Of a stretch of DNA of 23,713 nt, positions 8,391 through 16,468 are shown piece by piece. A program made the translations under genes and the position numbers. Origin of the DNA: JAOUFP01 sp963801505 (GTDB lineage Bacteria > Nitrospirota > Thermodesulfovibrionia > Thermodesulfovibrionales > UBA6898). The DNA lies in the NCBI GenBank assembly GCA_963801505.1, contig CAWDEY010000007.1:1-23713 (forward strand), in the 5' to 3' direction. The number at the start of each line of letters is the position of its first letter. Position 1 is the stretch's first letter. Under the pieces are notes generated by a model. It made no database searches. It was not told the DNA's origin and saw nothing but the letters and a program-made list of their open reading frames with translations.

Positions 8391-8418
8391 TTGACACGGT
8401 AAACTTCCAAAATAATAT
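8391..8418 (+). promoter_or_regulatory. Sigma70-like hexamers antisense to the MFS gene
   Basis: A perfect TTGACA (8391-8396) and TAATAT (8413-8418; 4 of 6 matches to TATAAT), 16 bp apart, point rightward into the 3' end of the minus-strand MFS gene. Activity would give an antisense transcript. This may be a chance match in AT-rich DNA. Confidence 0.25.
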
Positions 8419-8424
8419 CGCCCG

Positions 8425-9723
8425 CTATCCATTTATCCTCTTGTTTTGGTCCTTCAAAATGTCCCGTCTGGCAAAAACAACAATTGTCACAACAAGAAGC
8501 ACTGCAGCAATAAGGTAAATCACCCCGCAGTATGCTATCGCCTCGCTCATATTGTCCATTTCTGTCTTCCTTCGGCCGTACTTGGACAGTACCCCGACAG
8601 CAAGAGGGCCCAATGCCCCGCCTCCCCAGCCGACCGCATTCATAACGCCGGCTGCAGAGGCCCTGGCCCTTGGTTCAATCGCGTCATATAATGAGGCGAA
8701 GATATTCGAATCGTAAAGCCCTTTGCAAAAACCAAAGCAGGCCATTGAGACCAAAAGAGTGATAACGTCTGTGGTGGTTCCAATCAGGAAGACAAATACA
8801 GAGCCGATCGTCAGGCCAGTCGCCTGGACCAGCATGCGTCCGCCGGCGAACCGCTTCGAGAAAGAATCTGCCAGAATCCCTCCCAGGGGCGCACTGAATG
8901 CACTGGCCAGGTGTATGAACATAGCCCCGGAAAAACCGGCCATGGTGAGTCTGAAATGGAACTTCTCGACAAGAAACGTAGGTGTCCACGTAAGGAAGAT
9001 GGTTGCGACAAAATTGGCGCCCATGAAAACCAGCATGAGCATGACAACCATAGGCGTTCGGAATATCACACTGCCTGTCTCCTTAAGGGACAACGGCACA
9101 TCCCGGTCGAACTGAACAACAGTCTCTGCTTCTCCACGGCGCGGTTCGCGAAGAAACTTCCATAATACAACCGCCAAAACCAAACCAGTGGCGCCGAAAA
9201 AGTAAAATCCCATACGCCAACCCATATACTCTGCGAACCAGGCCCCGAGCCAGCTGCCTGCGATGGTTCCGAAATAGACGCTGGACTGATGAAAGGACAA
9301 GGCCCTGGAGCGGGTGCGGGAGTTGTGGTAGTCGCTGACCAGGGACATAGAGGCTGGAAAATAGAAGGTCTCGCCGAAGCCTTCAAGCGCCCTTACTGTC
9401 ACAAACTGCCAGAACCTGGCGCACCAACCCGTCGAAATAGTGACAAAGCTCCAGAATGCGCAACCGCCGAGGATCAACGTTTTCCGGCGCAGCCTGTCGC
9501 TGACAAACCCGGCAAGGGGCGAGCCCGCTGCATACACCCACATGAATGCCGAACCTATAAGCCCGAGCTGGACCTTGTCAAATCCGAACTCCTCTTTTAA
9601 TTTCGGGAAGACTGAGAAAATAGCCTGGCGGTCTGCGTAATTAAAAAAGCAGATAAACCAAAGCATAAAAACAACCCACCATTTGTAGCGGGAAGAAATA
9701 GGGACATCTTTTCCGGTATTCAT
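8425..9723 (-). CDS. Major facilitator superfamily transporter (ACS/spinster-like)
   Basis: A 432-residue secondary transporter with the twelve-helix MFS layout. It has the canonical loop 2-3 signature GFVSDRLRRKT, preceded by FFNYADRQAIFSVFPKLKEE in helix 1, and a matching loop in the second half (GGILADSFSKR). The RYKWW...NYADR start and the ALGPLAVG segment resemble organic-anion or sugar-phosphate symporters of the ACS family and spinster-like proteins. The substrate cannot be named from sequence. No clear ribosome binding site precedes the ATG. The gene appears monocistronic, with a long non-coding stretch upstream. Confidence 0.88.
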   Translation of the reverse strand: MNTGKDVPISSRYKWWVVFMLWFICFFNYADRQAIFSVFPKLKEEFGFDKVQLGLIGSAFMWVYAAGSPLAGFVSDRLRRKTLILGGCAFWSFVTISTGWCARFWQFVTVRALEGFGETFYFPASMSLVSDYHNSRTRSRALSFHQSSVYFGTIAGSWLGAWFAEYMGWRMGFYFFGATGLVLAVVLWKFLREPRRGEAETVVQFDRDVPLSLKETGSVIFRTPMVVMLMLVFMGANFVATIFLTWTPTFLVEKFHFRLTMAGFSGAMFIHLASAFSAPLGGILADSFSKRFAGGRMLVQATGLTIGSVFVFLIGTTTDVITLLVSMACFGFCKGLYDSNIFASLYDAIEPRARASAAGVMNAVGWGGGALGPLAVGVLSKYGRRKTEMDNMSEAIAYCGVIYLIAAVLLVVTIVVFARRDILKDQNKRING

Positions 9724-10359
9724 TTCACAGGAAATGATACCAGAATTCAGCTTTTTTTATGGCGAAATCCACAGTTATAAAAAAAGAAACCGTTGCGGAT
9801 TAAAAGACTGAATTATCATGTCGTTTGTTTGACTTCATTCCACACGGAGTGTTCCCTGAAATTGACACAACAAGCTTTTAAATGGACAGCGAGTGATATT
9901 CGTGGTCTTGCCACGGTGCTAGCGAGCGAATATAAAAAGACAACTATACCGTGCATTAAGATTCCCTGCGGTCTTGCCGGAGGGAGTCTTCAATATGCAC
10001 TCTCAATAACTTCCTGAACTAAATGATCTTGTCGTCATTCGGTACAATGAACCTTTCTTCAGAAAAGCAAAGGAGAAAATCGTGTTTTCACCTCCTTTTA
10101 GTAAGCATCTTCGCTCATTCCCGGCTATTGACAGCCGTCCTCACCTGTGATAAAAGAAAGGAAGTAGAGAAGATGGATGAAGGAAAAAGCGTCCAACTTG
10201 TGTTTTGATGCATAATCAATTGTAAAAGGGGATCATTAGTGACCCTCTATAATCCGGCTGGATAACATCCGTTTTCCGTTGTTATCCGGTTAACTATCTA
10301 AAACTGGCTACACGCAGCAGGGATCACGCACTTTTTAAAACCAGGATGACGGAGGAACC
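9724..10359. other. 636-bp stretch without a convincing gene
   Basis: The open frames here (74 and 61 codons) start at TTG or at an ATG without a Shine-Dalgarno and have no recognisable protein features. The stretch must contain the MFS promoter at its left and the promoter of the frameshifted gene at its right. One dyad is clear: GGATAAC (10260-10266) and GTTATCC (10281-10287), 14 bp apart, about 70 bp before the ATG of the next gene. A TATAAT lies at 10248-10253 without a good -35. This may be decayed accessory DNA. Confidence 0.5.
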
Positions 10360-10711
10360 ATGAAAAAGATGATAGTCCTGACTATTTTCATTCTTTTGCC
10401 ACTAAGTACATTTACAGGGGGAAAAGGCACAAGGAGAAAATTCGGCGGTCAAGAACAGTGAAACCGGGAGAACAGCCACGACCATGGTGGAGAACCGTGA
10501 CGGCGAACTGAAACCTAACGAATATGAGGTCATCAGCACGAATGGCGCCATCACCCGGGCCTTTTGTCCCTATACCTGCGCCATGAGAGGGCTTAAGGCC
10601 AAACACTGCAAGGCCTGGCGTTCATTGAATGACCCGAAACTCTGCTATGTGCAGGATACCCGGCTTAAAACGGATGCCATCGATTGGGGGGGCGCTAAGC
10701 AGGGAAGGTAA
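10360..10711 (+). pseudogene. Secreted four-cysteine small protein, frameshifted in a G5 tract
   Basis: An ATG at 10360 with a strong GGAGG about 4 nt upstream opens a clear signal peptide (MKKMIVLTIFILLPLSTFTG), but this frame stops after 33 codons. Reading the GGGGG at 10417-10421 as four Gs joins it smoothly to the next frame (EKAQGENSAVKN...), which runs to 10711 and gives a 116-residue exported protein. The mature part is hydrophilic, then has FCPYTC, KHCK and LCYVQDTR, i.e. four cysteines that could form two disulfides or a metal or cofactor site. Family not recognised. The break could be a real mutation, a phase-variable tract or a sequencing error. Confidence 0.6.
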
Positions 10712-10896
10712 GAACGTCTGGCGACCGGAGTCGTTATGGGTTGACAATCTATATATCAGGTGAAGTCAAAGGCCTGGATACGTGGTCACATAGCTTTCTT
10801 CGCTTTATGCCGCACAAGACCGTTTCCCTTTCTGCCACTAGTATTGCCTGTGTACAAGAGTTTGTTTAATACCTCTTACCATCACGGCCTTTGGCC

Positions 10897-10950
10897 CTGC
10901 CTGCGGGACAGGCAGCCACCCCTCCTAAAATAGGCGGGGAACTGGCGGGA
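10897..10950. repeat. Palindromic repeat fragment (ACCCCTCCTAAAATAGG type)
   Basis: A 7-bp stem hairpin (10897-10915) is followed by ACCCCTCCTAAAATAGGCGGGGA (10918-10940). This second part matches ACCCCTCCTAAAATAGGTGGGGA near 16488-16510 with one difference. The rest of the 16.5-kb element is missing here, so this is a partial copy. Confidence 0.65.
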
Positions 10951-11045
10951 CTCCGGTATTTTAATAAGGTTCTGAATCCCGGGTCAAGTTTACCCGCCTT
11001 AGGTGGCGCCAGAGGGCGGCCCGAGGACGACAACTTCTTACTTTA

Positions 11046-11075
11046 TGGACAAACACTACATAGTCTAGATATCAT
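11046..11075 (+). promoter_or_regulatory. Candidate promoter of the methyltransferase gene
   Basis: TGGACA (11046-11051) and TATCAT (11070-11075), 18 bp apart, sit about 20 bp before the preferred ATG at 11095. An AAAGGA ribosome binding site (11084-11089) lies between. The spacing supports an initiation at 11095 rather than in the upstream repeat. No experimental support. Confidence 0.35.
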
Positions 11076-11094
11076 TAAGCAGCAAAGGATTGGA

Positions 11095-11874
11095 ATGAAC
11101 GAGCAGATCGGCAAAGAAGAGTTAGTTCATGGGGAGCAATGGGGTGAGTTGCACGGGGGGTATTTTTCAGATCAGGCGATTGCGCAACCTTTTGTAGATA
11201 GAGTAAAAGACGTCTTAATGGAATCGCGCACTGACGTTGTGGTTGACTTAGGTGGTGGCACGGGTTTTCTGCTGTCTCAACTGGCTGCACAGGGACTCTG
11301 CGGGGGCTTGGCTCTTGTGAATCTTGATGGCTCTGATGTTCAACTCGCCTCAGCACGCAAGGCGGGCATTACGTGTGTTCGGGCACTGATTACAGATTTC
11401 CAGCGCAGGGATGTTGGACCGGAAGACAAGCGGTTTTTCTTCATAATGCGTTCAGTCCTCCACTACTTCGGGGAGGCGGGACTGTTGCCCGTGCTTCTCC
11501 ATCTTCATAGGCAGGCAAAAAAAAGCGAGGTCTTCGTGCATCAGACCGCCTCTTTTGAAGACAAGGGTGATGCCGCCTGCCTCAATGCGCTCTACAGACA
11601 TATGCACTCGGACAAATGGTATCCCACAGTCAGGGAACTTAAAAGCAGCATTACAAAGGCCGGCTGGCGAGTGACTGACCTGTCCACGGCGCCGGCACTC
11701 TTGCTGACATCGGACGATTTGGCCATAAGATATAAGCTTGAGATGGATGATGTTATTCGAATACGCAATGTTATGGCGCAAGACTTCGGAGGGCAGACCA
11801 GCGTCTTTGGAGTGCTGACCAATGGCTTCTGGGCAAAACTCCACTACCGCATCTACACATGTGTCGCTTATTAA
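11095..11874 (+). CDS. Class I SAM-dependent methyltransferase
   Basis: A 259-residue Rossmann-fold methyltransferase. Motif I, VVVDLGGGTGFL (48-59), binds S-adenosylmethionine; the acidic end of strand 2 is NLDGSD (Asp78 probably contacts the ribose); a motif-IV-like FFFIMRSVLHYF follows at about 114-125. The C-terminal region is larger than the minimal fold and resembles small-molecule O- or C-methyltransferases more than rRNA enzymes, but the substrate is unknown. The ATG at 11095 has AAAGGA 5 nt upstream. An in-frame TTG 68 codons earlier lies in repeat DNA and is rejected as start. The gene stands alone on the plus strand in a repeat-rich zone. Confidence 0.8.
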   Translation: MNEQIGKEELVHGEQWGELHGGYFSDQAIAQPFVDRVKDVLMESRTDVVVDLGGGTGFLLSQLAAQGLCGGLALVNLDGSDVQLASARKAGITCVRALITDFQRRDVGPEDKRFFFIMRSVLHYFGEAGLLPVLLHLHRQAKKSEVFVHQTASFEDKGDAACLNALYRHMHSDKWYPTVRELKSSITKAGWRVTDLSTAPALLLTSDDLAIRYKLEMDDVIRIRNVMAQDFGGQTSVFGVLTNGFWAKLHYRIYTCVAY

Positions 11875-11888
11875 TAAGAATAAAGCAA

Positions 11889-11969
11889 TTAACCACAGAG
11901 CACACAGAGAATTGCTTGCAATAAAAGTCTTTTTAGAGTTAAGAATACCTCTGTGAACTTTGTGGTTAA
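11889..11969. repeat. CCACAGAG-type inverted repeat, copy 1
   Basis: Left arm TTAACCACAGAGCACACAGAG (11889-11909) and right arm CTCTGTGAACTTTGTGGTTAA (11949-11969) pair at 18 of 21 positions around a 39-bp loop. It sits exactly between the convergent 3' ends of the methyltransferase and the SAP-like gene, where it could act as a two-way terminator. The same family recurs at 20307-20444. Confidence 0.75.
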
Positions 11970-11981
11970 TGTTTTTTAAGG

Positions 11982-12170
11982 TTAAATTACGGCAATGCAG
12001 TCCTGCCGCCAGATACAGCGCAGCTGATTGCATTCTTTTACATACGGTGTTGCAAAGCAGTCAAAATTGCCTTCCGCTTTCTGGATCGCGTTAATAAGCA
12101 TTGTCTTATTCAGTTTTGCCGGAGCTACCCCTTTTTGCTTCGCAATTTCCCTAATGGCCTGCATTTTCAC
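11982..12170 (-). CDS. Small SAP/Rho-N-like protein with a four-cysteine tail
   Basis: A 62-residue protein. The N-terminal part (MQAIREIAKQKGV...KLNKTMLINAIQ) has the helix-turn-helix spacing of SAP or Rho-N-terminal motifs, which bind nucleic acid. The C-terminal part, from about residue 36, carries Cys38, Cys47, Cys52 and Cys58 with a CxW segment (CIWRQDC), a likely metal or redox site. The start codon is GTG at 12168-12170, supported by AGGAGGG 7 nt upstream; an in-frame ATG follows two codons later. Short proteins of this layout are known from Nitrospirota and deltaproteobacteria as hypothetical or SAP-domain proteins; the function is unknown. Confidence 0.8.
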   Translation of the reverse strand: MKMQAIREIAKQKGVAPAKLNKTMLINAIQKAEGNFDCFATPYVKECNQLRCIWRQDCIAVI

Positions 12171-12359
12171 TGTTCGCCCTCCTGAAACTACTATTAAATG
12201 CTTTTTTTCTTATCCCCATGACTGCAGCAATAATTATATTTCCCATTATTGGCATAGAAAACTGACCATGTCAAGTTAAAATAATAATTAATATTGTAAT
12301 TGTGGTTAATACGCAAGATAGGCTTGTCTGAAGGCGAAAACAGTGGAAATAACGATTTA

Positions 12360-12821
12360 TTATTTTCTTTGCGTTTTTTCTATGAAGTCTTTTAATACCC
12401 TCAGATGTTTTTTTCTTGAAAATCTGCTGAAAAAATGTATGAATCTTGTCATGCACCCTGAGAAAATATGCATGCCGGAATTGTATATCTCAATTCGCTG
12501 TTTTAACAAAGTCCCTCTCGTATTTTCAGCTAACTCATATATCTCCAGAATATATCCCTTGACCGGGAGGTTGCCACCTGAAAGATGGATGAGAAGTTTT
12601 ACCGGCTTCTGATATTCCATAAACTCTGCCAGAAAATTACTCTCCCTGCCAATCATTTTGTATCTGACCCTGTACCTGTATCCCTCTGCAGGCTCACCCC
12701 ATGAAACAGGGACAAAAGCCCTGATCCTGGGATTCCATTCTTTCATGAGCGCCGGACTTTGAATATATTGCCAGACCTCTTCCGGAGAGCGGTCTATCTG
12801 GATCTTGTCCTTAAGAATCAT
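12360..12821 (-). CDS. SRPBCC (START/Bet v1-like) domain protein
   Basis: A 153-residue single-domain protein of the SRPBCC fold, which encloses a hydrophobic ligand cavity. The N-terminal pattern (IQIDRSPEEVWQYIQSPALM...WNPRI) is the family signature of strand 1 followed by the short helices. The C-terminal helix is the basic segment around RFSRKKHLRVLKDFIEKTQ. The ligand is unknown; relatives include polyketide-cyclase-like and lipid-binding proteins. The ATG has GAGGA just upstream. The TPR gene stop lies 83 bp upstream on the same strand, so the two may share a transcript. Confidence 0.83.
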   Translation of the reverse strand: MILKDKIQIDRSPEEVWQYIQSPALMKEWNPRIRAFVPVSWGEPAEGYRYRVRYKMIGRESNFLAEFMEYQKPVKLLIHLSGGNLPVKGYILEIYELAENTRGTLLKQRIEIYNSGMHIFSGCMTRFIHFFSRFSRKKHLRVLKDFIEKTQRK

Positions 12822-12904
12822 TTTCCTCTGTGCCTGTATGCAATTTTGATCCGGATAATTATATCAGGAGTATAACGAAAAAGTTCATGTATTTGAACTC
12901 TTGC

Positions 12905-14275
12905 CTATGCTTGGTTCTTAAATTCTTTCAGCAGCTGGTTAAAGTCTTCTTCACCCATTTCCTTTGTCAACTCAGATATTAACTCATTGATGATATTGAG
13001 ATTGGGCGAGCCGATCCTTTCAAATATATCGAGGGAAATAAGGTAATCTATGAAGGCGTCCTTATAATTTTTTTTCATATGCATGACCTTCCCTATCATG
13101 CCCACTGTGCTGGCAACGCCGGCAATATCTCCGACCTTTTTGGCTATCTCAAGGGCCTTCTGGTAAAACTCCAGGGCACTGTCATAGTTGCCCTTGTTTT
13201 GATAGACTATCCCCATCTGATGATAGCTCTTTGAGATGCCTACGATATCCCCGACCTTTTCGGCTATCTCAAGGGCCTTCTGGTAAAACTCCAGGGCCTT
13301 GTCAAAGTCGCCTTTTTCCTGATGGACTATGCCTATCTGTTTGTAACTCATTGAAACGCCGGTCACATCCCCGATCCTCTCCGAAATTTCAAGCGCCTTG
13401 CATGAAAACTCAAGCGCCCTGTCATAATCTCCCCTGTTTTGGTAGACTGTTGCTATCTGGTTATAATTTTTAGATACCCCGGCAACATCGCCGATCTTCT
13501 CGGCAATCTCAAAGGCTTTCTGAAAAAACTCAAGGGCCTTTTTGTCTTCTCCTCTTTCATGATTAACAATACCTATCTGTTTATAACACATGGATACCCC
13601 TGCGATATCTCCGATCTTTTGAGCAATCTCAAGGGCCTTGAGCGTAAAATCAAGAGCCCTGTCATAATCTCCCCGTAATTTATGAAGAAGCCCTATCTGG
13701 CCGTAAATCCTTAATATTGTATGATAATCGTCTGTCTTTTCCTTGATCTCGAGTGCCTTGTAGGACAGTTCAAGCGCTTTGTCATAGTCGCCTCTTTTTT
13801 GATGAACAATCCCTATATTCTGATATCCGACAGATGCGCCGGCTATGTCTCCCGCCTTCTGGGCAATATCGAGGGCCTTCTGGTAAAAATCGAGGGCCCA
13901 GTCATAGTCGCCCCTTTTCTGGTGGACTATCCCTATCTGGTTATAGCTCTTAGATATACCGGAGATGGAAGCGATCTTTTCAGCGATGCCAAGGGTCTTA
14001 TAAGAGAAATCAAGCGCCTTATCATAATCACCACGTTTTTGGTGAACTATGGATATCTGGTGATAGCTATTTAGTATCTCGGCAGTGTCCCCGACCTTCT
14101 CTGAGAACTCAAGGGCCCTGGAAGAAAAATCAAGCGCCTTATCATAATCACCACGCTTTTGGTAACCACTGGCAATCTGGTTATAACATTTGGAGATTTC
14201 GGAAATGTCACCAGAATTTTCAGCCGCCTCCAGTGCTTTTCTGAAAGTTTCCAGAGTCACGTCATTAAAACTCAT
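12905..14275 (-). CDS. Tetratricopeptide-repeat protein with ten 40-residue repeats
   Basis: A 456-residue protein that is almost entirely a TPR array. From about residue 20 there are ten consecutive 40-residue units with the pattern GD-(I/V)-A-G-x-S-x-x-Y-x-Q-I-G-I-V-H-Q-x-R-G-D-Y-D-x-A-L, then a run to KALEIAEK. The 40-residue period is that of kinesin-light-chain / LGN-like TPRs, which bind peptides. No signal peptide, enzyme domain or other module is seen, so a cytoplasmic scaffold is the best guess. The ATG at 14273-14275 (MSFNDVTLE) is preferred because GGAG lies about 10 nt upstream; an in-frame extension to 14383 reads through an inverted repeat and looks non-coding. The units are also similar at DNA level (120-bp period). 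Confidence 0.9.
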   Translation of the reverse strand: MSFNDVTLETFRKALEAAENSGDISEISKCYNQIASGYQKRGDYDKALDFSSRALEFSEKVGDTAEILNSYHQISIVHQKRGDYDKALDFSYKTLGIAEKIASISGISKSYNQIGIVHQKRGDYDWALDFYQKALDIAQKAGDIAGASVGYQNIGIVHQKRGDYDKALELSYKALEIKEKTDDYHTILRIYGQIGLLHKLRGDYDRALDFTLKALEIAQKIGDIAGVSMCYKQIGIVNHERGEDKKALEFFQKAFEIAEKIGDVAGVSKNYNQIATVYQNRGDYDRALEFSCKALEISERIGDVTGVSMSYKQIGIVHQEKGDFDKALEFYQKALEIAEKVGDIVGISKSYHQMGIVYQNKGNYDSALEFYQKALEIAKKVGDIAGVASTVGMIGKVMHMKKNYKDAFIDYLISLDIFERIGSPNLNIINELISELTKEMGEEDFNQLLKEFKNQA

Positions 14276-14362
14276 ATAGGATTTTCTCCTTACAAAACCT
14301 TTCTGGTAATAGTTCAGCAGCGCAACAGCGCAGCAGAGTCGCAGGGCTTGAGAAAAGACAAT

Positions 14363-14430
14363 CAGCGGATCAGAAGGCGACACTTGGTTTTTATTATATG
14401 CTGCTTATCTATTGCTCTACTGATCCGCTG
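14363..14430. repeat. 11-bp perfect inverted repeat between mnmG and the TPR gene
   Basis: CAGCGGATCAG (14363-14373) and CTGATCCGCTG (14420-14430) are exact reverse complements, 46 bp apart. The pair lies between the mnmG stop and the TPR start, both on the minus strand. It could be a hairpin that ends or attenuates mnmG transcription, or a two-site operator for the TPR gene. No T-run directly follows. Confidence 0.5.
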
Positions 14431-14474
14431 CACTTTTACCCTGTTTATTTTACAATATCCACTGGAAGTAATGG

Positions 14475-16355
14475 TTAATGACCGGCCTTTGAGCGCCTGA
14501 TTTTTTCTACGGCAATCATAATAAGGGACAAAGCAGCAGGGGTCATACCCTGTATTCTGCTTGCCTGACCGAGATTATCAGGCCGCACTTCCTCTAGCTT
14601 GCTGAGTATCTCTTTTGAAATTCCCGGCAGGATCTTATAGTCAATGTCCTCTGGGATCTTTTTTTCGTCAAGCTTCTTTAATTTCTCTGCTGCCTCGATC
14701 TGCCTGATTATATATCCAGCGTATTTGACCTGTATCTCGACCTGTTTTTCAACTTCCTCTCCGAGCTTAATTTCAGAGGGCGAGCATTGCCTGATAACAG
14801 GATAGGCAACCTCAGGCCTTTTGAGAAGCTGCTCAAGGGTAATGTCCTGCTCTATCAAAGATGTGCCAAGCTCTTTCAATGTCCCGTTGATACTGTCAGG
14901 CTTTACGCGCGTTTTTTGAATCCTGATTATTTCATCTTCTATTTTTTTCTTTTTATCTAAAAAACTTTCATAAACCTCGTTGTTAAGGAGACCGATTTCA
15001 TGGCCTTTGCCCATGAGGCGCATGTCCGCATTATCATGCCTTAAGAGCAGGCGGTATTCAGCCCGTGAGGTAAACATTCTGTATGGCTCCCTTGTGCCTT
15101 TCGTTACAAGATCATCCAGCAGGACCCCGATGTATGCCTCATGCCTGCCGAGGACCAGTGGTTCTCTCCCCTGGAGCTTCAGCGCTGCATTTATTCCAGC
15201 CATTAAGCCCTGTGCAGCAGCTTCTTCATATCCGGAAGTCCCGTTGATCTGGCCGGCAAGGAAAAGGCCTTCTATTTTTTTTGTCTCAAGGGAATGTTTC
15301 AGCTGCGTTGGGAAGACAAAGTCGTACTCAATCGCATATGCAGGCCTCATGATTTCGGCATTCTCAAGACCGGGGATCGTACGTACAAGTTCTGTCTGAA
15401 CATCAAGAGGAAGACTTGTTGAAATGCCGTTTGCATAATATTCAGATGTCTCAAGACCTTCAGGCTCCAAAAAGACCTGATGCCTTTCACGCTCTGCAAA
15501 ACGAACGATTTTGTCCTCTATAGACGGACAGTATCTTGGTCCTATGCCGGTGATTTTGCCGCTGTACATCGCTGAACGCTCAAGATTGTCCCGAATGATT
15601 TTATGAGTTTCCTGGTTGGTATAGGTTATATAACAGGGCAGCTGAGGGTTCTCTATCTTGATTGTGCTGTGGGAAAACGGGATTGGCGGCTCATCGCCAA
15701 ACTGCGCCTCTGTCTTTGAGAAATCTATTGTCTTTGCATCGAGCCTTGGCGGGGTGCCTGTCTTGAGACGGCCAAGTTTCAGGCCGATCCCTGCAAGGCA
15801 GTCCGACAATCCGACTGAGGGAAATTCACCAGCCCTGCCGGCCGCGAAACTTTCATGCCCGACGTGCATCAGTCCTTTTAAAAATGTCCCGGTGGTTACA
15901 ATGACACATTTTGTGTTATAGAATGTGCCGAGCGATGTCCTGACTCCTTTTACATGTCCATCTTCGACCACAATCTCTTTTGCTGTGGCCTGCTTGATAT
16001 CCAGATTCTCCTGCGCTTCGAGCGCCTGCCTCATCCTCTGCCGGTATAAGACCCTGTCAGCCTGCACCCTCAGGGACCAGACAGCCGGACCTTTTGATTT
16101 ATTGAGCATCCGAAACTGTATCCCTGCCTTGTCGGTAATCTTTGCCATCTCGCCTCCGAGGGCGTCGATCTCCCTTACGAGATGCCCTTTTGCAAGTCCT
16201 CCGATGGCAGGGTTACAGGACATCTGGCCGATGGTGTCGAGGTTCATGGTAAATACGCACGTGGACATACCCATACGTGCGGACGCAAGCGCGGCCTCAC
16301 AGCCTGCATGTCCTGCGCCGATAACTATCACATCATATGCTTTGGTCGTAGTCAT
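14475..16355 (-). CDS. mnmG: tRNA uridine-5-carboxymethylaminomethyl modification enzyme MnmG (GidA)
   Basis: FAD-dependent enzyme that with MnmE installs the cmnm5 group on U34 of several tRNAs, improving decoding of purine-ending codons. The 626 residues are typical. The N-terminal dinucleotide-binding loop is GAGHAGCEAA (13-22), followed by the MSCNPAIGGLAKGHLVREIDALGG family signature, split here as CNPAIGGLAKGHL and REIDALGG. Further on are LKTGTPPRLD and the second FAD-contact segment AGQINGTSGYEEAAAQG. The C-terminal helical region, used for MnmE and tRNA contact, is complete. The ATG lacks a Shine-Dalgarno; TATAAT on the minus strand at 16365-16370 lies only 9 bp before it, so a near-leaderless message is possible. 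Confidence 0.98.
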   Translation of the reverse strand: MTTTKAYDVIVIGAGHAGCEAALASARMGMSTCVFTMNLDTIGQMSCNPAIGGLAKGHLVREIDALGGEMAKITDKAGIQFRMLNKSKGPAVWSLRVQADRVLYRQRMRQALEAQENLDIKQATAKEIVVEDGHVKGVRTSLGTFYNTKCVIVTTGTFLKGLMHVGHESFAAGRAGEFPSVGLSDCLAGIGLKLGRLKTGTPPRLDAKTIDFSKTEAQFGDEPPIPFSHSTIKIENPQLPCYITYTNQETHKIIRDNLERSAMYSGKITGIGPRYCPSIEDKIVRFAERERHQVFLEPEGLETSEYYANGISTSLPLDVQTELVRTIPGLENAEIMRPAYAIEYDFVFPTQLKHSLETKKIEGLFLAGQINGTSGYEEAAAQGLMAGINAALKLQGREPLVLGRHEAYIGVLLDDLVTKGTREPYRMFTSRAEYRLLLRHDNADMRLMGKGHEIGLLNNEVYESFLDKKKKIEDEIIRIQKTRVKPDSINGTLKELGTSLIEQDITLEQLLKRPEVAYPVIRQCSPSEIKLGEEVEKQVEIQVKYAGYIIRQIEAAEKLKKLDEKKIPEDIDYKILPGISKEILSKLEEVRPDNLGQASRIQGMTPAALSLIMIAVEKIRRSKAGH

Positions 16356-16468
16356 TAGGATTCTATTATAAAATAATTCTTGATGAAGATGCTTTTAAGG
16401 CCGGGGCAGCGATGGATTGGAAAGTCTGAAGAGTTTATAATCGCCCGCGCCTCGGCTGATTACCAATT

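Larger units (their letters stand above)
10712..11094. other. Non-coding, repeat-bearing stretch before the methyltransferase
   Basis: This 383-bp stretch has no supported gene. An open frame does run from a TTG at 10891 into the methyltransferase, but its first part is repeat DNA and includes the hairpin CTGCCTG-CGGGA-CAGGCAG (10897-10915), so it is not believed to be coding. A candidate promoter lies at its right end. Confidence 0.55.

Noticed and set aside
9793..10208. Two small plus-strand open frames (74 and 61 codons) before the frameshifted gene
   Set aside because: TTG start or ATG without Shine-Dalgarno, no coding-like composition and no recognisable domain.
11452..12033. 193-codon open frame on the minus strand overlapping the methyltransferase
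   Set aside because: It is antisense to a gene with clear SAM motifs, runs through the CCACAGAG repeat and the SAP-like gene in another frame, and has no family features.
12905..14275. Regular 120-bp periodicity that might suggest a CRISPR or satellite array
   Set aside because: The period is a multiple of three, the frame is open throughout and each unit translates to a TPR, so this is a coding repeat.
14276..14383. N-terminal 36-residue extension of the TPR protein
   Set aside because: The extension reads through one arm of an inverted repeat and its start has no Shine-Dalgarno, while the downstream ATG has GGAG and begins at the TPR domain.
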